Translations under genes and position numbers: made by a program | Part shown: positions 8,109-15,248 of the stretch, piece by piece | Layout of the letters: every line of letters begins with the position of its first letter | Numbering within the stretch: the stretch's first letter is position 1 | The notes under the pieces: model-generated | What the model saw: only the letters and a program-made list of their open reading frames with translations | Told to the model about the DNA's origin: nothing | Database searches by the model: none | Assembly (NCBI RefSeq): GCF_002305875.1 | Contig: NZ_CP022098.1 | Location: 10,664,001-10,728,000 of the forward strand | DNA from: Cystobacter fuscus | Lineage (GTDB): Bacteria; Myxococcota; Myxococcia; Myxococcales; Myxococcaceae | Reading direction: 5' to 3' | Length of the DNA stretch: 64,000 nucleotides

Positions 8109-9472
8109 GCCGGTGAACGCGTACGGCGGGTTTGTTTCTCGTTGCCTCGCTTTCACCCGGTAAATGAGTGCGACAAATGCGGGCGGCTCACTGGCAGCGG
8201 TGTGCGGCTGTCGCTCGCCTGACCGTAGCTCATGGGGCCTGGCTGTCTGCGGCTCATGCTCGCCACGCCGTGCCCTGGGAGGGTCCCCCTGGTTCCCGTT
8301 TCCGATGCGCTGTCACTCGGAACCTTGCTCGGCGGTCGTACACGCTGGGAAAATTTCCAAAAAAACTCGCGGCGCATGGCGATGTGTTCACGCCGAAGGC
8401 CGAATCCTGAACGCATCCAGCATGCGTCCCGTTTTGTGTGGGGCGAAGCTGAAGTAGTAGTCGAAACCGACTCGCCGAAACCCTCACCGTGACTGACTGG
8501 ACGTTGCCGGGGCGCTGTGACGAGGCTGCCTGGGGCGCCCACCTGAAGCGCTCCACGGGCCTACCTGTGCCGTTGCGCCCCTCCAGTGTCCGTCAGCCCC
8601 AGGGGGGGCCTTCTGCGTTCCTGGAGCCCTCCAGCCCTTGCCGTGCCCTTGTTGGCGTCGCGTTGGCCGCCAGCTTCCGAACGCTGGGAGCCGCTCCCCT
8701 TGAATCCTCCACGTCCAGGGCACGCCGCGCCGCTTCTGCCGTTCCTCGTGCCCTCCTCCTGGCATCCGGGACGGTGGAGGCTCTCCATGACTCGTACGCG
8801 CAGGGGCTGCGGCGCCCTGGCGTCTGCCACGAACCCGCCGAGTGGGTGCTCCTGTCGCGCTTCTCGGCGCCTGGAACTGCGGCAGCCGCTGATGAAGTGC
8901 CAAGGCCCCGCTGCGCGGTTGCCCGGTCCGGCGACCCATCCCCCGACGCCATCCGTTGCGGCGTCTCTGGAGCCCGTCACCGGCCCGCTGCGCAGTTCCC
9001 CGGCTTCCCCCCGAGTATCGGTTGCGGCGTTCCTGGAGCCAGCGCCCCTTGCGCGTACCGTTACAGCCGATGCGCTGGCGCCGCTCCCGGCCCAAGTTGC
9101 TGGGGCATGCGGCTCGTCCCTCGCCCCGACAGGTGAGAACCTGGGGAGCTGCGCCCCGGCTCACATGGCCGTCCTCACGTTTGCGCCCTTCTCCACGTCA
9201 CGGGTGCGCGCTCTCCGCACGAAACTTCGGCACTCCTCTGGCCCCGGGATTGGATCTTCACGACGCTCGCTCCGCGAAGTGCCGCTGCGGCGCAACCTTC
9301 TCCGGCCCGTGCTGGGAAGTCCATGCGTGCCCCAAGCCCGTCACGACAGGTCCCGGCCCACGCCATGCTTCGCACTCGGGCCCCTGGAACTGTCGCTGAC
9401 AGAGCGCGCCTGCATACTCCGTACAGTTCTACCAGGACCCCCCAGGTCCCAAATGGGTTGGAGGACGTATCC
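8109..9472 (+). other. 1.36 kb without a recognisable gene
   Basis: Open frames exist on both strands but overlap each other in three frames and have compositionally biased translations (Arg/Pro/Gly/Ala-rich), so none is accepted. A degenerate motif close to GCGGCGTTCCTGGAGCC recurs near 8611, 8958 and 9022. The stretch lies between IS66 debris and a toxin gene and is probably decayed mobile DNA. The promoter of the downstream lipoprotein gene should lie in its last 100 bp; GGAGG at 9460-9464 is that gene's ribosome-binding site. Confidence 0.5.
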
Positions 9473-10492
9473 ATGCACTTTCGAGTGTGCTTCGCACTTC
9501 TCTTCTGGGTGTCCGCCTGCGCGAGCGCGCCCCCCTCGCCCTCGCTGTCACGGTCCTCCACCTTCGCCCCGGCTCCTCCCTCGCACCCGCGCATCCAGTT
9601 CGTCTCCGCGCGGACGGACGTCGAGCAGCCGCCCATAGGAAAGGCGGACCTGGAACAAGCCAGGGCGCTACTCTTTCAGGCGCGCAATGACCTGGAGCCG
9701 CGTCAATGGGAAGCGTTGGCGGGCAAACTCACCGCTGCGGAACGAGCCTTCGAGCGCTTCTCCCAGGCCACGAAAGCCAGCGGGCAAGCCGCCGAGGTGG
9801 TCAGGGGGGCGGAGGGACTCGCACAGGCGAGCCGTGCCAGGACGTGGGTTGAAGTTTCTCCCCGAGTGGGCCCGTTGCTCGTGTTCCTCGTGCTGCTCTA
9901 CCCCTCCAGCACCGCCGGGCCGGAGATCGACCGTCGCCCGGAATGGGTGGACGCTCAAGGGGAGTACGAGGCCCGTCTGCGGGAGGTGGCGGAGGAGTCG
10001 CGACGACTCATGGAGGAACGTGCACTACAGGATGCCGAGCCTGACTTTGATTCGGCCCCGCTGATGGCCGTCAGGGAACCCAAGACTTGGCGGAACACGG
10101 AAAATCCAGCGACGGGTAGGTTCTACACCAGCGTCGAGGAGTATGACCGTATTGCGCGTTACCCTGATCAAACATGTAAGAACAGCGACCTCGACAAACA
10201 TCGTGAGCAGAAGTTCGCACTCTACAAGGCAATCCCCCCTCTAGATCCAAGACGGCCCAATTCGTCGAACAAAAGATGGTACCCGATGACACCGTGCTCC
10301 AGGAGCCGGCTGCGTCTTGCAGCCATGCAGAAAGTTCTTGATAAACGGGAGGAGATCCGGAGAGACTGCTTTGGGGGAAAATCTGATCCTGGCCATGATC
10401 GAGCAATGGACGATGTTGAACAGGGCATTAAAAACCTGAAGCCACTCGAAGCAACAAATTGCGCCCTGGGTCATCCAATGGCGGATAAGTGA
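9473..10492 (+). CDS. Lipoprotein toxin with Ntox16-like C-terminal domain
   Basis: 339 residues from ATG 9473 with GGAGG 8 bp upstream. The leader MHFRVCFALLFWVSACASA has a clear lipobox (VSAC), so the protein should be lipidated. Residues about 60-200 form a helical carrier with one hydrophobic span (VGPLLVFLVLLYPSS). The last 115 residues have spaced Cys/His residues: TCKNSDLDKHREQK near 234, TPCSRSRLRLAAM near 275, and RDCFGGKSDPGHDRA near 298. This resembles the predicted toxin family Ntox16. GC falls to about 47% in 10141-10200, against a far higher background. The ankyrin gene 3 bp downstream is the expected immunity gene. Delivery by outer-membrane exchange, as for SitA, is inferred from the lipoprotein plus toxin layout. 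Confidence 0.62.
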   Translation: MHFRVCFALLFWVSACASAPPSPSLSRSSTFAPAPPSHPRIQFVSARTDVEQPPIGKADLEQARALLFQARNDLEPRQWEALAGKLTAAERAFERFSQATKASGQAAEVVRGAEGLAQASRARTWVEVSPRVGPLLVFLVLLYPSSTAGPEIDRRPEWVDAQGEYEARLREVAEESRRLMEERALQDAEPDFDSAPLMAVREPKTWRNTENPATGRFYTSVEEYDRIARYPDQTCKNSDLDKHREQKFALYKAIPPLDPRRPNSSNKRWYPMTPCSRSRLRLAAMQKVLDKREEIRRDCFGGKSDPGHDRAMDDVEQGIKNLKPLEATNCALGHPMADK

Positions 10493-10495
10493 GTC

Positions 10496-11128
10496 ATGTC
10501 GAAAGAACTCTTCGCAGCGATCGAACAGCACGATACAGCTCGGGTCAAGGCACTGCTGGCAGGGGGAGCCGATCCGAACGAGCCGCAGTCAGAGGAGCGG
10601 GGGCTGCGTCCGCTGCAAGAGGCCATCTTCGCACTTTACGATGGAGGCGAGGTCGACGTACTCCAGGCGCTCATCGAGCACGGCGCGGACGTCAACGCTT
10701 GGGACGCCAAGCGGGACCAGACCCCATTGTTGACGGCCGTTTGCGAGCAAGAGGTAGCAGCCCTCGAAGTGCTCGTGAGAGCGGGGGCCGACCCCAATGT
10801 GCGCAGCAGCGAAGGCATCATGCCGCTGCGGGCATGCGCGGAGGTGGGCAGCCTTTCCATGGCGGCTCTGCTCCTGTACGCGGGGGCCGCCCGGACCATC
10901 AACGATTGGGGCGGGCTGTCCGGGCTCACCGCTCTCGGGCATGCGGCACTTCGACTGGACCTACCCATGATCAAGCTACTGCTCGCCGCAGGCGCTGACC
11001 CGAGGGCCCCGGACGAGGACGACCTACACGCCCACGACCGTCTGCCGCCGCGTGCTGAATCTGATTCCCAGACATGGGACGCCGCTTTCGAACTGCTCGG
11101 AGGAGCGAAGGACCGCATGCCGTTGTAG
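10496..11128 (+). CDS. Ankyrin-repeat protein, probable immunity protein
   Basis: 210 residues with no signal peptide. Ankyrin units are visible at about 7-27 (LFAAIEQHDTARVKALLAGG), then VDVLQALIEHGADVNAWD, ALEVLVRAGADPNVR, and MIKLLLAAGADPRAPD, giving at least five repeats. The start ATG 10496 lies 3 bp after the toxin stop, implying translational coupling. Ankyrin proteins are an established class of immunity protein in polymorphic toxin systems, so the probable role is to bind the Ntox16-like lipoprotein made by the gene before it. A general protein-binding role is the alternative. Confidence 0.8.
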   Translation: MSKELFAAIEQHDTARVKALLAGGADPNEPQSEERGLRPLQEAIFALYDGGEVDVLQALIEHGADVNAWDAKRDQTPLLTAVCEQEVAALEVLVRAGADPNVRSSEGIMPLRACAEVGSLSMAALLLYAGAARTINDWGGLSGLTALGHAALRLDLPMIKLLLAAGADPRAPDEDDLHAHDRLPPRAESDSQTWDAAFELLGGAKDRMPL

Positions 11129-11129
11129 A

Positions 11130-11282
11130 ATGGAGGTCGCGCGCCTCGGGCTCACGGACACGCCGCTCGACCTGGACAACCCCGCGCATCTGGACGCGCT
11201 CAAACGGGTCTACGCGCGCTTCCCGGAGATTGGTGGCGCGAGACTCCGTGACGCCTGCACCGCTCGCGGGGAGTTGTTGTGA
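11130..11282 (+). CDS. Small ORF of unknown function, possibly a gene remnant
   Basis: 50 codons from ATG 11130, one base after the ankyrin stop: acidic/basic helical sequence (GLTDTPLDLDNPAHLDALK, then YARFPEIGGARLRDACTARG). The amino-acid composition is protein-like and the overlap-like spacing suggests it belongs to the same transcript, but no family was recognised and it has no ribosome-binding site of its own. It may be the relic of a second immunity gene. Confidence 0.3.
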   Translation: MEVARLGLTDTPLDLDNPAHLDALKRVYARFPEIGGARLRDACTARGELL

Positions 11283-11947
11283 GCCCCTGTGGCCCTCTTC
11301 ACTTCCGGCAAGCCTCAAGGCGGCCTGCCCAAGTCGCAGCGCACGCGCTCTGGTCGGGCCCGCAATGCACGAAGCAGCGCGGGCAGCGGTTCACAGCGTC
11401 AACGAAGCTGGAGGGCCGCGAGCTGGCGTGTCATCGCCCGCGCTGGAGAAGTCGAGGAGGGCGATCCCATGGGCCGGGCCTCACGGTGTTGAAGGTCGGG
11501 TGGTGGCCTTCCGCTGGCGGTTCACGCCGGAGAGGGTCATCCCAGCGCCCTGCCCCGTGCCCTCTTCACCGCCCAAGGCTCAACAGCTACACGGAGGGCA
11601 GGTGGATGGTCTCCCGGGCGTGGCCCCTCTTCTCCGCATCCGTTCCAGTCGGGCTTGCCGTTGCTTGCTTGCGATGTGCCGTGCTCTTCGTCGCGTAGGC
11701 GACGCTAAAGCGGGTGCTGCCACACAGGAGTCGCAGGGCTCAAGGGCATGCTGCACGTGCTGCGGGTTCGTGGCCCTGTGGCCGTGCCGATAAGAGGACC
11801 CGCCTCGAATGAGTGCCTGGCGCGGACTGGGGGCGGTCGCGCATCGACGGGTGCCACGGAGGAGGACCCACCCATCGCCGCCTGTCCTGCCTTCCGAGCC
11901 ACATCCCGGCGGTCATGCTACGCTCCGCCACTGAGGAGGTAGTCTGC
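11283..11947 (+). other. 665 bp without a recognisable gene
   Basis: Short overlapping frames in all phases, none with protein-like sequence. The last bases carry GAGGAGG at about 11933-11939, the ribosome-binding site of the truncated kinase gene that follows. Otherwise nothing recognised. Confidence 0.5.
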
Positions 11948-12179
11948 GTGTACGTTGCAAGAAGGGATCCTGACACCGACGAGGCCATCGGGGAGTACAA
12001 GGTCGTCACGCGGTTGGGCGCGGGGGACCGTGGCGTCGTGTACAAGGTCGAGCGCGAGGGCCGCCTCTTCGCGTTGAAACTGCTTCCCGGCCCCATGGAC
12101 GGGAGGACCAAACGGGAAATCGGCATCCTCGTCCTCCTGGAGAATCCGGGCGTCGTGCGTTACGTGGGCTCGGACTTCT
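11948..12179 (+). pseudogene. 5' fragment of a Ser/Thr kinase gene cut by an ISL3-family element
   Basis: GTG 11948 follows GAGGAGG by 8 bp. The reading begins MYVARRDPDTDEAIGEYKVV and continues through the Gly-rich loop RLGAGDRGVVYKV and the ATP lysine FALKLL into a helix C-like segment and ENPGVVRYVGSDFW, the N-lobe of a Hanks-type kinase. At 12180 the left inverted repeat of an ISL3-type element begins and the kinase is not resumed on the other side. So only about 77 codons remain and the gene is dead. Confidence 0.72.
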
Positions 12180-13857
12180 GGATCTTCTGTAGCCGAAATG
12201 GGCGTTCCCGCCGTGGACGGGAGGGTCTCCAATGAGAGATGGGGAGCGAGAAGCCGATAGAGGCTGTCGCTCTGGGAAGAGAGCAGGTCGCGGAGTTGCA
12301 ATACGTGCCGCCCCCGGGGTGCTGGAGGGGGAGGCGGGGCGTGGCGGGGCCAAGGCTGCGAGAGGTGCTGGGGCGGGTGTTGCGCATCCAGGGGCTGAGT
12401 GTGCAAGGGGCCCGGCTGGAGGCCAAGGGAGTGGTGGTGGAGGTGCGCCCGCGCCAGCGCAAGCCTCGCTGCGGAGTGTGCGGCCGGCCCGCCCCCGGCT
12501 ACGACGCGAGCCCTGGGCGGTTGTGGCGGCACCTGGCGCTGGGACAAACCATCTTCTGGCTGCATTACGCCCCGCGCCGTGTGCACTGCCGCGAGCATGG
12601 GGTGAGAGTGGAGCGGGTGGCCTGGGCGGCGCACGACTCGAGCTTCACGCGGGCCTTCGAGGAGCTGGTGGCCTGGCCAGGCGCAACGCCTGGACAAGTC
12701 CTCCATCTGCCGGCTGCTGGGCATCAACTGGCGCACGGTGGGCACCATCATCGAGCGCATTGTCGAGGAGCGCCTGTCGCCAGGCCGCCTGGAGGGGTTG
12801 CAAATCATTGGAGTGGACGAGCTGGGCTGGAAAGCCGGGCACAAGTACGTGAGCCTGGTGGTGGACCACCTGCGCTCGCGAGTCGTCTGGGTGGGAGAGG
12901 GGAAGAACGAAGAGACCCTGGACGCCTTCTTCGACGAGCTGGGAGAGGAGAGGACGAAGGAGTTGACGCACGCGACGATGGACCTGTCGGCGGCCTTCAG
13001 CAAGGCGGTGGGCAACCGTGCCCCACATGTGCGCAAGGTGTTCGACCGGTTCCACGTGCAGAAGCTGGCGAACGAAGCGCTGGATACGGTGCGCCGGCAA
13101 GAGGTGCGTGAGCAGGCGGGGAGCCAGGAGGGAAAGGCGCTCAAACAGAGCCGCTGGGCGTTGCTGAAGAATCCGTGGAACCTGACGGTGCGCCAGGGAG
13201 AGAAGCTCAGCGAGTTGAAGAAGACGAACCAGACGCTCTACCGGGCCTATCTGCTCAAGGAAAGCCTGGCACGGGGCATGGACTACGTGCAGCCCAAGCG
13301 AGCCTCGGAGCACCTGGACAAGTGGTGTCAATGGGCCAGCCACTCCAGGCTCGCCCCCTTCGCGAAGCTGGCGAAGACAGTCCAGCGGCACAAGGACGGC
13401 ATTCTCGCCTACGTGGAGACGGGACTGAGCAACGGAGTGGTGGAGGGAATCAACAACAAGATTCGAGCCCTCAGCCGCCGCGCCTATGGCTTCCGCAATC
13501 CCAAGGCATTCAGGGCGATGATACTGCTGTGCTGCGGGGGCATGGAGTTCACTCCGCCGTTGCCAGTAGCGGCATAGCCCCTCGCCGTAGAAGCAGGCGG
13601 CTGGGGACCGAGCCCCGCAGCGCCGACAGATTCGACTGCAACCCGGCCAGTAGGGCAGCGGAGCCAGGCGCTCTGTCATGCACAGCTGCGGCTTTCGGCA
13701 CCCCAGGTCGTGCCCCTGTCTCATTCATGCCTCGAACTCTCGCGGGGACTTGAATCCCATGGCCATCGCTCGGCTCCGCACGCCCTTGAGCCCCATGTCC
13801 TCCCCATGCGCACGGCCTCTTGTCGACAGTCCTGCCCACTCGACGTACCGAAGACCC
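12180..13857 (+). mobile_element. ISL3-family insertion sequence (1,678 bp), transposase frameshifted
   Basis: Ends found by inspection: left GGATCTTCTGTAGCC at 12180 and, on the opposite strand at 13857, GGGTCTTCGGTACGTC; 16 of the first 24 positions agree as an inverted repeat. Between them is one ISL3-type transposase in two frames. No 8 bp direct target duplication is seen (left flank GGACTTCT, right flank GAAGAAGT). The left flank is a cut kinase gene and the right flank a cut UPF0489 gene, so the element sits at a rearrangement joint rather than at a simple insertion. Confidence 0.65.
12239..13577 (+). pseudogene. ISL3-family transposase with one frameshift
   Basis: From ATG 12239 the first frame encodes the N-terminal zinc-finger region (CGVCGRPAPGYDASPGRLWR, RRVHCREHGVRVERVAWA) and the helical part up to FEELVAW near 12675. 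The coherent sequence then moves to another frame (AQRLDKSSICRLLGINWRTV and VGTIIERIVEERL from 12738), which carries the catalytic DDE domain: GVDELGWKAGHKY, MDLSAAFSKAV, KVFDRFHVQKL and NGVVEGINNKIRALSRRAYG. It ends at 13577. ISL3 transposases are normally one frame, so this copy is probably inactive unless frameshifting restores it. Confidence 0.78.
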
Positions 13858-14196
13858 GAAGAAGTGCACCTCTGTCACGAGCTTTCGGATCACGGCTGGC
13901 GCGATAAACGAGTCGAATTGGATGAGCTCTTTGTTGCGAACCATCGCCTCGATCTTCGTCAGGTCGGCGGCTAGAAGCCGGTCTCGCGCCTCCTCTCTTT
14001 CATAGAAGTCGTTGATGCCATCCCAATGGTGGTCAGCATGGATCAGCGAAAACCGTTCGATTCCGCGTTCAAGGCCGAAGCGCGTCCAAACGAGGAATGC
14101 CCAGCGGTGATCACCCATGAGCCAGACGTCCGCTCCGAGGTCAGACAGATACTCGTCGTCAGGCTGGAGCTGGCTGAAGTCGACTTCGTGCATCAT
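13858..14196 (-). pseudogene. 5' fragment of a UPF0489-family gene cut by the ISL3 element
   Basis: From ATG 14196 (or ATG 14193) the reverse strand encodes exactly 113 codons before the IS end at 13857: DVWLMGDHRWAFLVWTRF, SLIHADHHWDGINDFYE, IQFDSFIAPAVIRKLVTEVHF. The HADHHWDG segment and its surroundings match UPF0489 (C5orf22-like, arginase-fold) proteins, normally about 250-280 residues, so more than half is missing. The frame runs on into IS sequence until 13549, which is fusion junk. Confidence 0.68.
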
Positions 14197-14206
14197 CTTT
14201 TCCGTC

Positions 14207-14605
14207 CTATTCGTCAGCGTCGGTCGCGCCGGTAGACAAGTGCATTTGGGGGAGACGCACCATCTCCTCCATTTCGCTGATGGCCGTGGGATCAATCGTA
14301 TGTTCTGCTTCGCCCAGCCACTCGCTATGCCGACCTGGGCCCGAGATTACCGCGGATGGACTGAAAACTGCTGAAAGAAGGACGCCACCACCAGCGTAAA
14401 GAGCGTTGAGCCATCTGGCAAACATTACCGCCGTTTCCCTCCGTGCCGTCCAGCACATGCCGACCCGGCCAGTGTTATAGCGTTCAGCACTCTCCCCACG
14501 GAACAGGGTCAATGCACCGCCCGTATTGAGGGCAGCATATCCCTGAGTGCACGCGCTAAACGACGGGCCGTGATTCTCGACCGGCCAGGAGGGTAGGCAG
14601 GCCAT
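14207..14605 (-). CDS. ADP-ribosyltransferase-like small protein, 5' end probably lost
   Basis: The frame opens at 14605 inside an IS91-type relic, so its true N-terminus was probably replaced; the protein-like part begins around [19 protein letters not shown]. The pattern LFRGES, then [27 protein letters not shown] and [11 protein letters not shown] resembles a family of small ADP-ribosyltransferase-fold (RES/ART-like) proteins in which a YRG/FRG motif and a WT...A..FA motif line the NAD pocket. It lies 10 bp upstream of the UPF0489 fragment in the same direction. Function unknown; possibly a toxin-like ART remnant. Confidence 0.45.
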   Translation of the reverse strand: MACLPSWPVENHGPSFSACTQGYAALNTGGALTLFRGESAERYNTGRVGMCWTARRETAVMFARWLNALYAGGGVLLSAVFSPSAVISGPGRHSEWLGEAEHTIDPTAISEMEEMVRLPQMHLSTGATDADE

Positions 14606-14945
14606 GCGGCAGCACCGACTCCACCCGGTGCACTGCCGTCACATGCGCTCGCTTCGCGTTGCAGGAGGGACACACCCCTCGTCACTTGCACGAGAAGGCG
14701 ACGAGAAACTCGTCCTTGCAACTCTCGCAGCGCACCCGCGCGAAGCCGTGCGCCAGCACTCCGCACTCCAGGTACCGGACGAAGTCCCGCTCCACGTACC
14801 GGGGCAGGCCGCGCCCCACCTCACTCGCCTCCGCCAGCAGCGTGGCCAGGTTGTCCTTCACCGCCTCGTACAGCACCGTCCTCTCCGGCTGCCTCCGACG
14901 GTACGCCCACCCGCGCTCCTCCCCTGCCACACCGTTCCAGGGCAC
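14606..14945 (-). pseudogene. IS91-type transposase remnant (zinc-binding N-terminus)
   Basis: The reverse strand reads [20 protein letters not shown], then [20 protein letters not shown], an in-frame TGA, and [20 protein letters not shown] and ESVLPH. This is the Cys-rich N-terminal region of IS91-type (transposase 14/Y2) enzymes. The sequence stops being transposase-like after VLPH near 14608, where the ART-like frame takes over. There is no catalytic Tyr domain, so it is a relic at a joint. Confidence 0.68.
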
Positions 14946-15182
14946 ACGCTACTGTCCGCCGCCCACGGGGTTCTCGTGCGCCCTGGGAGACCGGGGAACT
15001 CAGGCCGCTTGCCTCCAAGCAGGTTGCTCCTGTTGGGCCGCATGTGCCCCCAGTGTGACCCTCCAGCGGGGAAAGGGACGGGACACGAGGGCACAGGGTG
15101 GGGCGGGACGGGATGACGAGCCCGAGGAGAATCAAGGCGATAGCGGGTAACAGCGCGTCCTGCTTAGGGTTTTCCATCGCCT

Positions 15183-15212
15183 GATTCACGGGTTCAAGTC
15201 CCGTACTCCTAG
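15183..15212 (+). other. tRNA 3'-end-like relic (T-arm plus acceptor strand)
   Basis: ACGGGTTCAAGTCCCGT is a perfect T-arm (5 bp stem, TTCAAGT loop), followed by ACTCCTAG like an acceptor 3' strand. No matching D-arm or anticodon arm lies upstream, so it is not a full tRNA. It directly abuts the right copy of the 39 bp repeat at 15209, which suggests an attachment-site scar. Interpretation is tentative. Confidence 0.4.
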
Positions 15213-15247
15213 GCCCTGGAGTACCAACCGCGGCCCTGACGCGGCGG
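15209..15247 (+). repeat. Right copy of imperfect direct repeat bracketing island 1
   Basis: AGGCCCTGGAGTACCAACCG and the following bases match the 3' end of the kinase-like gene at 1679-1717 (ALEYQPRP stop versus ALEYQLRP stop). No other part of that gene is present here. The repeat sits immediately after the T-arm-like relic and just before the convergent GH92 gene. Confidence 0.6.
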
Positions 15248-15248
15248 G

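Noticed and set aside
8586-9638. 350-codon frame before the Ntox16-like toxin gene
   Set aside because: Biased composition, no ribosome-binding site, and its end overlaps the real toxin gene in another frame.
12239-13577. Programmed frameshift in the ISL3 transposase
   Set aside because: The switch point near 12675 has no slippery heptamer, and ISL3 transposases are normally a single frame.
15125-15212. Full tRNA with a long variable arm
   Set aside because: Only the T-arm and acceptor strand fit. The upstream bases pair at five acceptor positions at most and neither the D-arm nor the anticodon stem can be formed.
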